A stretch of DNA of 64,000 nt from Deltaproteobacteria bacterium GWA2_38_16 (lineage in GTDB: Bacteria; Bdellovibrionota; JACOXK01; 2-02-FULL-40-11), in contig MGPE01000008.1 in the NCBI GenBank assembly GCA_001797335.1, positions 124,001 to 188,000 of the forward strand. The letters run 5' to 3'. A model generated the notes under the pieces. The model saw only the letters and a list, made by a program, of their open reading frames with translations, made no database searches and was not told the origin of the DNA. The position numbers were made by a program, and so were the translations under genes. Below, one piece after another: positions 43,939 to 53,015 of this stretch; positions within the stretch are counted from its first letter, which is position 1; each line of letters begins with the position of its first letter.

Positions 43939-43966
43939 TTGACAAAGTGAAGAGAATTTTTATAGT
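43939..43966 (+). promoter_or_regulatory. dprA promoter
   Basis: TTGACA (43939-43944), 16-base spacer, TATAGT (43961-43966). Expected start near 43973, 7 bases before the ATG, with no Shine-Dalgarno sequence. Confidence 0.6.
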
Positions 43967-43979
43967 ATGCCACGCACTC

Positions 43980-45104
43980 ATGGCTAAGAAAAATTTATTT
44001 TATGCTCTTTTTTTAAATTCTCTCTCTCGGATGACTTTCCAGCAGTTTAATTCGCTGATGTTGGTTTCAGATGGAAATCTGGAAAATATTTTTCATTTTT
44101 CTAAAAAAGATCTTTTAGCGATCTCACACATGAATCCCTATCTTTTAGAAAATATTTTAAAAGCTAAAAAAGAGCCTCAATCATTAGAGTGGATTGAAAA
44201 AGAAATGGAGATAATTCAAAAAGAAAAAATTAATCTCATTTCTTATTGGGAGGATGCCTATCCCAGACTTTTAAAAGAAATTTCAGATCCTCCGCCTCTT
44301 TTGTATGTGAAAGGGCAACTTCCCAAAACAAAATTATGTGTTGGGGTTGTCGGAGCCAGAAAGGCTTCGGCCTATGGACTAGAGGTAACAGAAATTTTAT
44401 GCCAAGAGTTGGCTTCTTATGATGTCACTATTGTCAGTGGTCTTGCTTTGGGGGTTGATGGCAAAGCCCATGAAGCAACGTTGAAAGCAAAAGGAAGTAC
44501 GGTCGCTATTTTAGGAAATGGAATTTCTCATATTTATCCCAAAGAACATGCATCTTTATATCAGCGTATTGCAGAAGAGGGGGCATTGATTTCTGAATTT
44601 CCGATGACAATGAAAGCTTTTCCCCAGCATTTTCCAAGACGAAATCGTATTTTAAGTGGGCTCTGTCAGGGAGTCATTGTTATCGAAGCATCTATAAAAA
44701 GTGGTTCTTTGATTACTGCGCGATGTGCCTTAGATCAGGGTAGAGATGTATTTGCTGTTCCTGGGAATATTCATTCAAGGTCATCCGAAGGGACCCATTT
44801 TCTTATTCAGCAAGGGGCAAAGCTTGTGGCAAAAGCCAGCGATGTTTTAGAAGAGCTCGACCCTCAATTTATACCCAAAAGCTTGACACCGGAGCCTCAA
44901 TCCTGTCACTCTATCAGTCAAGATGAGGAAAAATTATTGTACTGTTTAAAGGATGATTCCACCTCATTTGAAGAACTTTTATTCAAAAGTTCAGTCAGTA
45001 GCGAAAAACTTTCAGAGCTATTATTGGCCTGTGAATTAAAGGGATTTATTCAGAAAACGAATCATCATACGTATAAAAAAGGGGCATTATGTCCAAATCT
45101 TTAG
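43980..45104 (+). CDS. dprA: DNA processing protein DprA
   Basis: Loads RecA on incoming single-stranded DNA in natural transformation. From ATG 43980 it has 374 residues. The Rossmann-like DprA domain shows GVVGARKASAYG, VSGLALGVDGKAHEA, the FPRRNRI motif and SGSLITARCALDQGRDVFAVPG. A C-terminal winged-helix-like part follows. The gene runs 16 bases into topA. Ubiquitous in bacteria, so competence is not proved. Confidence 0.92.
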   Translation: MAKKNLFYALFLNSLSRMTFQQFNSLMLVSDGNLENIFHFSKKDLLAISHMNPYLLENILKAKKEPQSLEWIEKEMEIIQKEKINLISYWEDAYPRLLKEISDPPPLLYVKGQLPKTKLCVGVVGARKASAYGLEVTEILCQELASYDVTIVSGLALGVDGKAHEATLKAKGSTVAILGNGISHIYPKEHASLYQRIAEEGALISEFPMTMKAFPQHFPRRNRILSGLCQGVIVIEASIKSGSLITARCALDQGRDVFAVPGNIHSRSSEGTHFLIQQGAKLVAKASDVLEELDPQFIPKSLTPEPQSCHSISQDEEKLLYCLKDDSTSFEELLFKSSVSSEKLSELLLACELKGFIQKTNHHTYKKGALCPNL

Positions 45105-47356
45105 TCATCGTTGAGTCTCCCGCCAAGGCCAATACCATTAAAAAATACCTAGGAAAAGATTTTCAAGTCAAAGCCTCTGTGGGGCATGTGAAAGATTTAC
45201 CTCCCAAAAAATTAGGGGTGGATTTGAAACATAATTTTAAACCTGAATACCAGGTGATTACGGGAAAGAAAAAAGTCTTAGATGAAATTAAAAAACTTTC
45301 ATCTGGTGTGGATGCTGTTTACTTAGCCCCTGACCCGGATCGCGAGGGAGAAGCCATTGCCTGGCATATTTACGAAGATATTAAATCTAAAAATAAAAAA
45401 ATTTATAGAGTTCTTTTTAATGAAATTACTAAAAAAGCAATTCTTGAAGGCATTAAACACGCAGGGTCGTTAAATATCGACAAATATCAGGCTCAACAGG
45501 CCAGACGCATTTTGGATCGTCTGGTGGGGTATCAAATTAGCCCCATTCTGTGGGATAAGGTCCAGCGTGGATTAAGTGCAGGACGGGTGCAATCGGTTGC
45601 GCTTCGAGTGGTGGTAGATCGAGAAGGGGAAATTAAAGAATTTAAATCAGAAGAGTATTGGTCTATTCTTGCTCGTCTTTCTTTTGAAGGGAAAGAATTT
45701 GAGGCAAAGCTTGCTCAAATAGATGGGAAAAAAGCCGAAATTAGCACCTCAATCCAAGCCAAAACCATTGTGGCGGACTGTGCGCATGAAAATTTTGTTG
45801 TTTCTTCTATATTGCAAAAAGAACGTCGAAAAAATCCACTGCCTCCGTTTATTACCTCTCGTCTTCAACAAGATGCGGCTAGAAAATTGGGATTTACCGC
45901 TAAAAAAACCATGACTCTAGCACAAATGCTTTATGAAGGGATAGAGATTGGGGGAGAGGGAGCTCACGGGCTAATTACCTATATGAGGACAGACTCCACT
46001 CGATTGTCCCAAGAAGCGGTGCAGGCGGTGCGGGGATATATTGCCCAAAAATATGGAAAAGAATATGTGCCGCCTCACGAGAATGTGTATAAGAGTCAAA
46101 AAGCGGCACAAGAAGCCCACGAGGCTATTCGTCCCACATCTATTGATTTTCCACCCGAAATCGTAAAACCGTATTTAGAACGAGATCTCTTTAGACTTTA
46201 TGAACTTATTTGGAATCGGTTTGTGGCATGTCAAATGATGCAAGCCCTACTTGATCAAACCACCCTTATTATGGATGTAAAAAAATATCAGTATCGAGCC
46301 TATGGGCAGGTGATTAAGTTTCCCGGATTTTTAGCGGTCTACCAAGAAGAAAAAGAAGAAATTCAAAAGAAAAAAGAAGATCAAGAGGCTGAAGAAGATA
46401 CAGAAAAAACACTGCCTTTGGTAAAAGAAAAAGATATTTTAAAGCTTTTAGGATTAACTCCGAATCAACATTTTACAGAGCCTCCACCACGCTTTTCAGA
46501 AGCATCGCTCGTCAAAGCTTTAGAAGAAAATGGTATTGGACGACCTTCTACCTATGCCTCTATTTTGTCGGCCATTCAAGATAGACAATATGCCGAAAAG
46601 AAGGAAAATCGTTTTTATCCGACAGAACTTGGAACCTTGGTTTCCAATCTTTTGGTGAAGAGTTTTCCTAATATTATGGATGTGGAATTTACGGCTCAAA
46701 TGGAAGAAAAATTAGATCAAGTCGAAGAAGGAAAAGTAGATTGGGTAAAAATGCTTAAAGAATTTTATAAGCCCTTTCATGAAACTTTGGAAAAAGCCAA
46801 AGCCCATATGAAGAATATAAAAAAAGAAGAAATTAAAACAGAACATGTGTGTGATAAATGTAAAAGTCCCATGGTTATTAAGTGGGGAAGAAGAGGGAAA
46901 TTTTTAGCCTGTTCTTCCTATCCAGAATGTAAAAATACAAAAGAATTTGTGATGACAGAAAGTGGCGAAGTGCAAATTCAAAAACAAGAAACTGTGGATG
47001 AAACGTGTGAAAAATGTAATAGCCCCCTCATCGTGAAACATGGACGTTTTGGGCGTTTTTTAGCTTGTTCTAAATATCCAGAGTGTAAATTTACCAAAGC
47101 ATTTACGTTAGGCATTACGTGTCCTCAAAAAGACTGTGGTGGCCAAATTGCAGAGAAAAAATCCAGAGGGGGAAAAATCTTCTATAGTTGTTCTAATTAT
47201 CCTAAATGTACGTTTGCGACGTGGTATAAACCAGTTAACAAACCCTGTCCTCAGTGTAAGGCTCCCTTTTTGGTTCTTAAAATCACCAAAGCCGAAGGAG
47301 AAAAATATGTGTGTGCAAGTAAAGAGTGCGGCTATTCAGAGAATGTAGCGGCTTAG
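45089..47356 (+). CDS. topA: DNA topoisomerase I
   Basis: Relaxes negative supercoils. The TOPRIM domain opens [19 protein letters not shown] with the [12 protein letters not shown] acidic motif; the active-site Tyr is in [11 protein letters not shown] (about residue 295). The C-terminus carries four cysteine zinc-ribbon repeats (from [29 protein letters not shown]). 755 residues, full length. Downstream of dprA as in many bacteria. The 3' end overlaps hslU, which runs the opposite way, by 21 bases. Confidence 0.95.
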   Translation: MSKSLVIVESPAKANTIKKYLGKDFQVKASVGHVKDLPPKKLGVDLKHNFKPEYQVITGKKKVLDEIKKLSSGVDAVYLAPDPDREGEAIAWHIYEDIKSKNKKIYRVLFNEITKKAILEGIKHAGSLNIDKYQAQQARRILDRLVGYQISPILWDKVQRGLSAGRVQSVALRVVVDREGEIKEFKSEEYWSILARLSFEGKEFEAKLAQIDGKKAEISTSIQAKTIVADCAHENFVVSSILQKERRKNPLPPFITSRLQQDAARKLGFTAKKTMTLAQMLYEGIEIGGEGAHGLITYMRTDSTRLSQEAVQAVRGYIAQKYGKEYVPPHENVYKSQKAAQEAHEAIRPTSIDFPPEIVKPYLERDLFRLYELIWNRFVACQMMQALLDQTTLIMDVKKYQYRAYGQVIKFPGFLAVYQEEKEEIQKKKEDQEAEEDTEKTLPLVKEKDILKLLGLTPNQHFTEPPPRFSEASLVKALEENGIGRPSTYASILSAIQDRQYAEKKENRFYPTELGTLVSNLLVKSFPNIMDVEFTAQMEEKLDQVEEGKVDWVKMLKEFYKPFHETLEKAKAHMKNIKKEEIKTEHVCDKCKSPMVIKWGRRGKFLACSSYPECKNTKEFVMTESGEVQIQKQETVDETCEKCNSPLIVKHGRFGRFLACSKYPECKFTKAFTLGITCPQKDCGGQIAEKKSRGGKIFYSCSNYPKCTFATWYKPVNKPCPQCKAPFLVLKITKAEGEKYVCASKECGYSENVAA

Positions 47357-48697
47357 ATTTTCATCTTCGATAATATCGCTTAATTTTTTATGAATGTAAT
47401 CGCGATTAATTTCTATTCTTTCGCCTTTCAGTTCTGGAGCATCGAAAGAAATATCATCCATGAGTTTTTCTAAAATGGTATGAAGACGTCTGGCCCCTAT
47501 ATTTTCTGTGCGTTCGTTGACAATAGAAGCCAATTCGCTGATTTCATCAATGGCATCTGAGGTAAATAGGATTTCGATATTTTCCGTTTTTAAAAGAGCA
47601 CAATATTGTTTAATGAGGGCATTTTGAGGTTCTACTAAAATGCGTTTAAAATCTTCTTTGGTTAAATTATCTAATTTGACTCGAATGGGAAATCGCCCTT
47701 GAAGTTCTGGGATAAGATCAGAGGGCTTTGAAATATGAAATGCCCCAGAGGCAATAAAAAGAATATGATCAGTCTTCACCATGCCATATTTGGTTTGAAC
47801 ATTCGATCCTTCGACAATGGGGAGAAGATCTCGTTGAACGCCTTCTCTGGAAATATCCGGGCCATGAGTCGAACCTCGAGAAGCTACTTTATCAATTTCA
47901 TCTAAGAAAATAATGCCAGATTCCTGAACTCTTTTTAAAGCCAGTTCAATGACTTTATCCATATCAATCAATCGCTGGGCTTCTTGTTGAGTCAAAATTT
48001 CAATAGCTTCTGGAACTTTTACTTTTTTCGTTTTTGTTTTGGGAGACATCATGTTGCCCATCATTTCTTTAAGATTGGTTCCCATTTCTTCCATGCTCAT
48101 ATGAGGAGGTTGGTTGGTAAATACCTCGACCATGAGTGGAAGACCTCCTCTTTTTTCTTCTAGTTTTAAAATTACTTCTCTGTCATTTAAAAGTCCTTGC
48201 TTAAACATCTCTCTAAATTTTTCACGGGTTTTGGTGTTAGTTTCCTCTATTCTGGACTGTTCAATCAAAGGGGCAGGACGTCGCTCTATAGGAGGAAGAA
48301 GCAAATCCAATACTTTTTCTTCTGCTCGTTCTTTGGCTTTACTGGATACTTTTTTCTTTTCTTCTTCTTTGGTCATTTTAACCGATAGCTCTGTTAAATC
48401 CCGGATCATCGATTCCACATCTTTTCCGACGTAACCCACTTCCGTAAATTTAGAGGCTTCAATTTTTAAAAAGGGAGAATCGGCTAATTTGGCTAAGCGT
48501 CTGGCAATTTCTGTTTTTCCAACGCCGGTAGGGCCCATCATAATAATATTTTTAGGGGTGATTTCTTCTTTAAGATCAGACTCTACTTGTTGCCTTCTCC
48601 AGCGATTTCGAAGGGCAATGGCTACGGCACGTTTGGCATTTTTTTGTCCAACGATATATTTGTCTAATTCCAAAACAATTTCTTTTGGGGTAAGCAT
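47336..48697 (-). CDS. hslU: HslU ATPase of the HslUV protease
   Basis: Unfoldase ring of the HslUV (ClpYQ) protease. From ATG 48697 (GAGGAA upstream, 2 bases after the hslV stop) it has 453 residues. Walker [10 protein letters not shown], the [14 protein letters not shown] pore-loop region, Walker [10 protein letters not shown] and the sensor region [10 protein letters not shown] are visible. The last residues [14 protein letters not shown] match the HslV-docking tail. Confidence 0.95.
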   Translation of the reverse strand: MLTPKEIVLELDKYIVGQKNAKRAVAIALRNRWRRQQVESDLKEEITPKNIIMMGPTGVGKTEIARRLAKLADSPFLKIEASKFTEVGYVGKDVESMIRDLTELSVKMTKEEEKKKVSSKAKERAEEKVLDLLLPPIERRPAPLIEQSRIEETNTKTREKFREMFKQGLLNDREVILKLEEKRGGLPLMVEVFTNQPPHMSMEEMGTNLKEMMGNMMSPKTKTKKVKVPEAIEILTQQEAQRLIDMDKVIELALKRVQESGIIFLDEIDKVASRGSTHGPDISREGVQRDLLPIVEGSNVQTKYGMVKTDHILFIASGAFHISKPSDLIPELQGRFPIRVKLDNLTKEDFKRILVEPQNALIKQYCALLKTENIEILFTSDAIDEISELASIVNERTENIGARRLHTILEKLMDDISFDAPELKGERIEINRDYIHKKLSDIIEDENLSRYIL

Positions 48698-48699
48698 GG

Positions 48700-49251
48700 C
48701 TATACTTCCTCGCAAACAACTTCTTGATTGGTATAAATACAAATATCCCCAGCAATTTTTAAAGCACTCTGGGCAATTTCTTTAGCACTTAAAGAAGAGT
48801 GGGCGACCAATGCTTTTGCAGCGGCGGTGGCATAAGGACCGCCAGAACCAATGGCCGCAATTCCATCATCAGGTTCAATGACATCGCCACTCCCAGAAAT
48901 AATGAGAAGCGTTTTAGTATCTGCAGCAATTAAAAGAGCTTCAAGGCGTCTCAACATTCGATCTGTTCTCCAATCTTTGGCCAGTTCCACAGCAGATCGA
49001 GTGAGATTTCCATGATAGTGTTCCAATTTTCCTTCAAATTTTTCAAAAAGTGTAATGGCATCGGCCGTAGCACCGGCAAATCCAACAACGACTTTATCTT
49101 TAAAAATGCGTCTTACTTTTTTAGCATTTTTTTTCATGATGGTATTGCCCAGCGTTACTTGGCCATCTCCGGCCAGGGCAATTTTACCCTGATGGCGAAT
49201 GCCAATCACCGTTGTGCTTCGAATTTCAGGCCTTAGGGTGTGATTTATCAT
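48700..49251 (-). CDS. hslV: HslV protease subunit
   Basis: Threonine peptidase ring of HslUV. I choose ATG 49251 (GGAGG 3 bases upstream), giving 183 residues. The mature chain should begin at the Thr-Thr of [20 protein letters not shown], so about 12 residues ([11 protein letters not shown]) would have to be removed, longer than the single Met of E. coli. Overlaps the end of xerC by 26 bases. Confidence 0.92.
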   Translation of the reverse strand: MINHTLRPEIRSTTVIGIRHQGKIALAGDGQVTLGNTIMKKNAKKVRRIFKDKVVVGFAGATADAITLFEKFEGKLEHYHGNLTRSAVELAKDWRTDRMLRRLEALLIAADTKTLLIISGSGDVIEPDDGIAAIGSGGPYATAAAKALVAHSSLSAKEIAQSALKIAGDICIYTNQEVVCEEV

Positions 49252-50140
49252 AAACCTCCATGAGTTTATCAATGCTAACTTGTGTATATTTTTGAGTGGT
49301 CGATAAACTTTGATGTCCCAGGAGCTCTTGTATATCTCTGAGATTTGCTCCGCAAGATAAAAGATGAGTGGCAAAAGAGTGTCTTAAAGTATGAGGACTA
49401 ATTTTTCTCGTACTTCCACAGAGAAGAATATATTTATTAATTAAACGTCCCACACTTCGTGTGGTGAGTCTGCTTCCGAAATTATTTAGGAGCAAAGCCT
49501 TTGGGTCGTTGCTGTCATTCCCGCGAATACGGGAATCTCTTTTCTTATAAAAGAAGGGTCTTTCTTCCATATATATTTTAAGCGCGGTTTTTGCTTTTTC
49601 ACCAAAAGGAACAATGCGTTCTTTTCTGCCTTTTCCTCTGACACGTAGGGTTTGGTTTTCCCAAGTGATATCTTCTAGATTAATGCCCACCAGTTCGCTG
49701 ACACGAATTCCCGTAGCATATAAAAGTTCTAAAAGGGCGCGATCTCTTTTCCCTAAATGAGTAGAAGGATCAGGAGTTTCTAAGAGGTGAAACATTTCGT
49801 CTACATTTAAGACCTCGGGTAATTTTTTTTCTTGTTTGGGCGAAGAGAGAAGATCTGAAAAATCTTTTTCAATAACTTTTTCACGGGTTAAATAATGTAA
49901 AAAATGTTTAATGGTGGAAAGTTTTCGAGCAATAGAAGATTTTGAATTTTGTTTATAAAGATGTCCTAGGTAAGAACGGATAGTCAAAGGGGTAAGATCT
50001 CTCCACGATAAAAGCTTCTTTTCATCTTTAATGAACGTATAGAACTTATTGATATCGCTCATATAATTTCTAAGCGTATGAGGAGAGACGGTGCATTCAA
50101 ATTCTAGATATTCGAAGAATCGATTGAGGCTATTTTCCAT
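49226..50140 (-). CDS. xerC: Tyrosine recombinase XerC with an in-frame palindrome insertion
   Basis: Resolves chromosome dimers at dif with XerD. Catalytic residues Arg146 (TGIRVSEL), Lys170, His250 and Arg253 ([12 protein letters not shown]), His276 (LLGH) and Tyr285 (QKYTQVS) are all present. About residues 199-212 ([14 protein letters not shown]) interrupt the catalytic domain before [12 protein letters not shown] and are encoded by a small palindrome at 49513-49537. Start ATG 50140 lies about 5 bases after the predicted transcription start. Confidence 0.92.
   Translation of the reverse strand: MENSLNRFFEYLEFECTVSPHTLRNYMSDINKFYTFIKDEKKLLSWRDLTPLTIRSYLGHLYKQNSKSSIARKLSTIKHFLHYLTREKVIEKDFSDLLSSPKQEKKLPEVLNVDEMFHLLETPDPSTHLGKRDRALLELLYATGIRVSELVGINLEDITWENQTLRVRGKGRKERIVPFGEKAKTALKIYMEERPFFYKKRDSRIRGNDSNDPKALLLNNFGSRLTTRSVGRLINKYILLCGSTRKISPHTLRHSFATHLLSCGANLRDIQELLGHQSLSTTQKYTQVSIDKLMEVYDKSHPKA
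49513..49537. repeat. Small palindrome inserted in xerC
   Basis: ATTCCCG (49517-49523), CGAATA, CGGGAAT (49530-49536). The encoded DSRIRGND-type peptide is the well-known translation of a widespread bacterial intragenic palindrome. Confidence 0.7.
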
Positions 50141-50151
50141 GAAGTAGGGGC

Positions 50152-50180
50152 AGTATAAACAGGGATATTTTTGAAGTCAA
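50152..50180 (-). promoter_or_regulatory. xerC-hslVU promoter
   Basis: TTGACT (50180-50175), 17-base spacer, TATACT (50157-50152). Predicted start near 50145 gives a leader of about 5 bases. Confidence 0.6.
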
Positions 50181-50203
50181 CCTCACACGAATACAGTTTT
50201 TTG

Positions 50204-50232
50204 TTTACACCCTGAAATCAAATACTTATAAT
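50204..50232 (+). promoter_or_regulatory. Promoter of the small zinc-ribbon gene
   Basis: TTTACA (50204-50209), 17-base spacer, consensus TATAAT (50227-50232). It diverges from the xerC promoter. Confidence 0.65.
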
Positions 50233-50283
50233 GTGCGATATTGGTTTTATTTTAACTATAACAATACTTTATAAGGAGGACAT

Positions 50284-50433
50284 ATGGCAGAAATCGGATA
50301 CTGTGTAAAATGTAAGGCAAAAAGTGAAATGAAAGACGCAAAACAAGTGAAAATGAAAAACGGCCGTCCCGCTATGAAAGGCAAATGTACGAAATGCGGA
50401 ACGGGGATGTATAAAATCCTACCTAAGAAATAG
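50284..50433 (+). CDS. Small zinc-ribbon protein (DUF5679-like)
   Basis: 49 residues, MAEIGYCVKCKAKSEM to MYKILPKK, with two cysteine knuckles (CVKC and CTKC) flanking a KNGRPAMKG turn. This is the pattern of the DUF5679 family; its function is unknown. A perfect Shine-Dalgarno AAGGAGG and a near-consensus promoter suggest strong expression. The compact, lysine-rich ribbon resembles a ribosome- or nucleic-acid-associated protein, which is inference only. Confidence 0.8.
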   Translation: MAEIGYCVKCKAKSEMKDAKQVKMKNGRPAMKGKCTKCGTGMYKILPKK

Positions 50434-50451
50434 AAGCGTTAGTTTTTCCAA

Positions 50452-51432
50452 TTGAAAGCATTAGTTACTGGGGGCCACGGCTTCATTGGGAGTTTTTTAG
50501 TTGAGAAGCTCCTTAAGGAAAATTTTTCTGTCCGATGCCTGGTCCGAAAAACAAGCGATCTTCGTTGGATCAAAGATCTTCCGGTAGAACTTATTACGGG
50601 AGATATTACAGAATCTCAAACTCTTCCTCATGCTGTAGAAGGGGTAGATTATATCTATCATATTGCTGGGGCTATTAAGGGAACCACGCGAGAAAAATTC
50701 TTTTCTACGAATTGTCAAGGTACTCTTAATTTAGCTGAAGTTTCACAAAAATATAATCCCAACTTAAAACGATTTATTTTTACAAGCTCCATTGCAGCTA
50801 CGGGACCTACGTCTGGAACCCAAAAACCAACAGAAGATACTCCCTGCCATCCCGTGAGCAATTATGGACAAAGTAAATGGGAAGCGGAAAAACTTTTAAA
50901 AGAAAAATTTCCCACTCTACCTTTAACCATTATTCGTCCTCCGATTGTCTATGGGCCAAGAGATGAAAATTTTTTAAAGTTTTTTCAATTTGCAAAAAGA
51001 GGTTTTTTCCCGGTACCGCCACCATATGAACGATATTATTCTATTGTGTATGTAAAAGATTTGGTGGAAGGAATTTATACGGCTTCTCAGGCAGAAGTGG
51101 CTAAAGGGAAAATCTATTTTATTGCAAATCCAGAATTTTATTCTTTTGAGAGCATGGCACGTCATTTGTCGAGGCCGTTTAAAAAAGAGCCTCGTTTTTT
51201 TTATGTTCCTTATTGGGGAGTTCGGTTTTTAGCGTTACTCGGGGATCTTTATGTGTATGTAACAAAAAAAGAAACCATGTTGACGACCAAGAAAGTCCCA
51301 GAAATTATGGCCAGCTCTTGGATTTGTTCTTCTGAAAAAGCCTGGCGAGACTTTCATTTTAAAACTCAAGTGCCCTTGTCTCAGGGCATGGAAGAAACCG
51401 TTCAGTGGCTTAAAGAGCACCGCTATTTATAA
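50452..51432 (+). CDS. NAD-dependent epimerase/dehydratase (extended SDR)
   Basis: 326 residues starting at TTG 50452. The Rossmann motif [11 protein letters not shown] is at the N-terminus, the catalytic pair YGQSK (Tyr-X3-Lys) is intact, and TSSIAATGP supplies the Ser. It may act on nucleotide sugars or on isoprenoid/steroid-like substrates; not decided. Stop overlaps the Nudix start as TAATG, so it is coupled to that gene. Confidence 0.85.
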   Translation: MKALVTGGHGFIGSFLVEKLLKENFSVRCLVRKTSDLRWIKDLPVELITGDITESQTLPHAVEGVDYIYHIAGAIKGTTREKFFSTNCQGTLNLAEVSQKYNPNLKRFIFTSSIAATGPTSGTQKPTEDTPCHPVSNYGQSKWEAEKLLKEKFPTLPLTIIRPPIVYGPRDENFLKFFQFAKRGFFPVPPPYERYYSIVYVKDLVEGIYTASQAEVAKGKIYFIANPEFYSFESMARHLSRPFKKEPRFFYVPYWGVRFLALLGDLYVYVTKKETMLTTKKVPEIMASSWICSSEKAWRDFHFKTQVPLSQGMEETVQWLKEHRYL

Positions 51433-51839
51433 TGATGCAGTATAAACAACCCAAATTGACGTGCGATATTATTATTGAGATGTCCTATCAAGGAAAAACG
51501 GGGATTGTTTTAATTGAACGTAAAAATCCTCCCCTAGGGTGGGCACTTCCTGGAGGCTTTGTGGATTATGGGGAATCTTTAGAGCAAACAGCCATTCGGG
51601 AGGCCAAAGAAGAAACATCGTTGGATGTTACGTTAATTCGTCAATTACACACGTATTCAGAACCTAGTCGCGATCCCAGGCATCATACCGTCACGGCTGT
51701 CTATATCGCCAAGGCCAGTGGAATTCCCAAAGCGATGGATGATGCTAAAAATGTGGGAATTTTTACGAAGGATCAATTGCCTCCTCTTGTATTCGACCAC
51801 ATCCATATTTTGAATGACTATTTTTCTAAAAGATATTAA
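51432..51839 (+). CDS. Nudix hydrolase
   Basis: 135 residues. Nudix box [20 protein letters not shown] is intact up to the EE pair; the following Gly is Ser (EETSL). Hydrolyses a nucleoside diphosphate derivative; substrate unknown. The WALPGGFV lead and overall size resemble ADP-ribose/NADH-type members. Confidence 0.87.
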   Translation: MMQYKQPKLTCDIIIEMSYQGKTGIVLIERKNPPLGWALPGGFVDYGESLEQTAIREAKEETSLDVTLIRQLHTYSEPSRDPRHHTVTAVYIAKASGIPKAMDDAKNVGIFTKDQLPPLVFDHIHILNDYFSKRY

Positions 51840-51851
51840 TTTTACTTGACA

Positions 51852-51893
51852 TTGACTTATTATTATATACAATTGACTATAATATATATACAA
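51852..51893 (+). promoter_or_regulatory. Tandem 21-base repeats upstream of the MNT-HEPN pair
   Basis: Two head-to-tail 21-base units, each starting TTGACT and ending TATACAA (51852-51872, 51873-51893), end 2 bases before the ATG. A TTGACA (51846-51851) with 16 bases to TACAAT (51868-51873) is a likely promoter within them. Confidence 0.5.
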
Positions 51894-51895
51894 AT

Positions 51896-52489
51896 ATGGG
51901 GAGCTTATTAAATATATTATTTTCTTCTAAGGCTCGGGTTAAGCTTTTGACTCTATTTGTCATGTCGCCAACTAGAGCCTTTTATCAAAGGGAGCTAGAG
52001 AGGCTTCTCGGTGTGCCTATTCGGTCTATTCAGCAGGAAGTTGAGAAGCTTGTTAATATCGATTTTTTGACCTCTGAAATATCTGGTAATAGGGTCTATT
52101 TTAAAGTTAACAAAAACTTTATGTTATTTAATGAATTAAAAAAGATTGTTCTTAAAACAGAGGCCGTGGGTGATTTTATTCAGAAGGATCTTATGAATCT
52201 GAGCCGGATTCGCTTTTCTTTCATATTTGGTTCTTTTGCGGCTGATAAAGAAACCCCACAAAGCGATATTGATCTTATGATTATTGGATCTGTGGGAGCA
52301 AAGCTTTTGTCATCAACTATACAAAAAATATCGGAAAAAACGGGTCGTGAGATTAATTTTCGCTTGTATTCTGAAGAGGAGTTTTTAGAAAAATTCAAAC
52401 AATCTGATAGCTTTATTAAACAGGTTGCATTGGGCAAGAAAATCTATTTAATTGGCAGGGAAAATGAGTTTAAAGAATTTATTAAATAA
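51896..52489 (+). CDS. MNT-type nucleotidyltransferase with winged helix (antitoxin candidate)
   Basis: 197 residues. An N-terminal winged-helix (about 10-75: FYQRELERLLGVPIRSIQQEVEKL) precedes the nucleotidyltransferase core GSFAADKETPQSDIDL with Gly112-Ser113 and Asp124/Asp126. MNT proteins neutralise HEPN ribonucleases by adding AMP in related systems. The gene overlaps the HEPN-like gene. The winged helix could bind the repeats just upstream. Confidence 0.78.
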   Translation: MGSLLNILFSSKARVKLLTLFVMSPTRAFYQRELERLLGVPIRSIQQEVEKLVNIDFLTSEISGNRVYFKVNKNFMLFNELKKIVLKTEAVGDFIQKDLMNLSRIRFSFIFGSFAADKETPQSDIDLMIIGSVGAKLLSSTIQKISEKTGREINFRLYSEEEFLEKFKQSDSFIKQVALGKKIYLIGRENEFKEFIK

Positions 52490-52910
52490 TGGAATTCTCA
52501 AAAAACATGAGACCAATGAAAAGGAGATATATGATCTATTTAGTATTGTGGATCGCGATCTTGAAGATGCAGCTGTTCCAAATTTGAGTACAGATCGACG
52601 TTTTGCAATCATTTATAATGCCGTACTCCAAGCCGTGACGGCATTGCTACATTGTGAAGGATATCGAATCAGTGGATTTGGACACCATGCCAATACATTT
52701 CTTTTTTTAAAGCATTATAACAAAGAGGAGTTCAAAGATGAGGCTGCGTATTTTGACCAGTGTCGTTCGAAAAGAAACCTAACGGATTATGATTATGCAG
52801 GCTCAATATCAGAGACAGAATGTGAGGAGTTTTTAAAAGAAGCTATGCAATTTATTGAAAATATAAAAAGAATTTTGATTGAGAAATATCCACAATTTTA
52901 TAGTGGATAG
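52464..52910 (+). CDS. HEPN-like toxin candidate
   Basis: 148 residues from ATG 52464 (GGCAGGG just upstream), overlapping the MNT gene by 26 bases. All helical by appearance. Carries R-SKR-N-LTDY (Arg101, Arg104, Asn105, Tyr109), resembling the HEPN active-site motif with Tyr in place of the usual His. Position after an MNT gene supports the call. Confidence 0.65.
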   Translation: MSLKNLLNNGILKKHETNEKEIYDLFSIVDRDLEDAAVPNLSTDRRFAIIYNAVLQAVTALLHCEGYRISGFGHHANTFLFLKHYNKEEFKDEAAYFDQCRSKRNLTDYDYAGSISETECEEFLKEAMQFIENIKRILIEKYPQFYSG

Positions 52911-52940
52911 ATCAGTTGTTCATCATAGAATATTTAAGCA

Positions 52941-53015
52941 CGGGGTGTAGCGCAGCCTGGCTAGCGCGCTTCGTTCGGGACGAAGAGGTCGGCGGTTCAA
53001 ATCCGCCCACCCCGA
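52941..53015 (+). tRNA. tRNA-Pro (anticodon CGG)
   Basis: 75-base cloverleaf: acceptor CGGGGTG/CACCCCG, D arm GCGC/GCGC, anticodon stem CTTCG/CGAAG with loop TTCGGGA (anticodon CGG), T arm GGCGG-TTCAAAT-CCGCC. Its 3' end is part of the 15-base direct repeat bounding the adjacent element. Confidence 0.93.

Noticed and set aside
48114-48434. 106-codon serine/phenylalanine-rich plus-strand ORF
   Set aside because: Opposite hslU; composition reflects antisense of a charged helix region.
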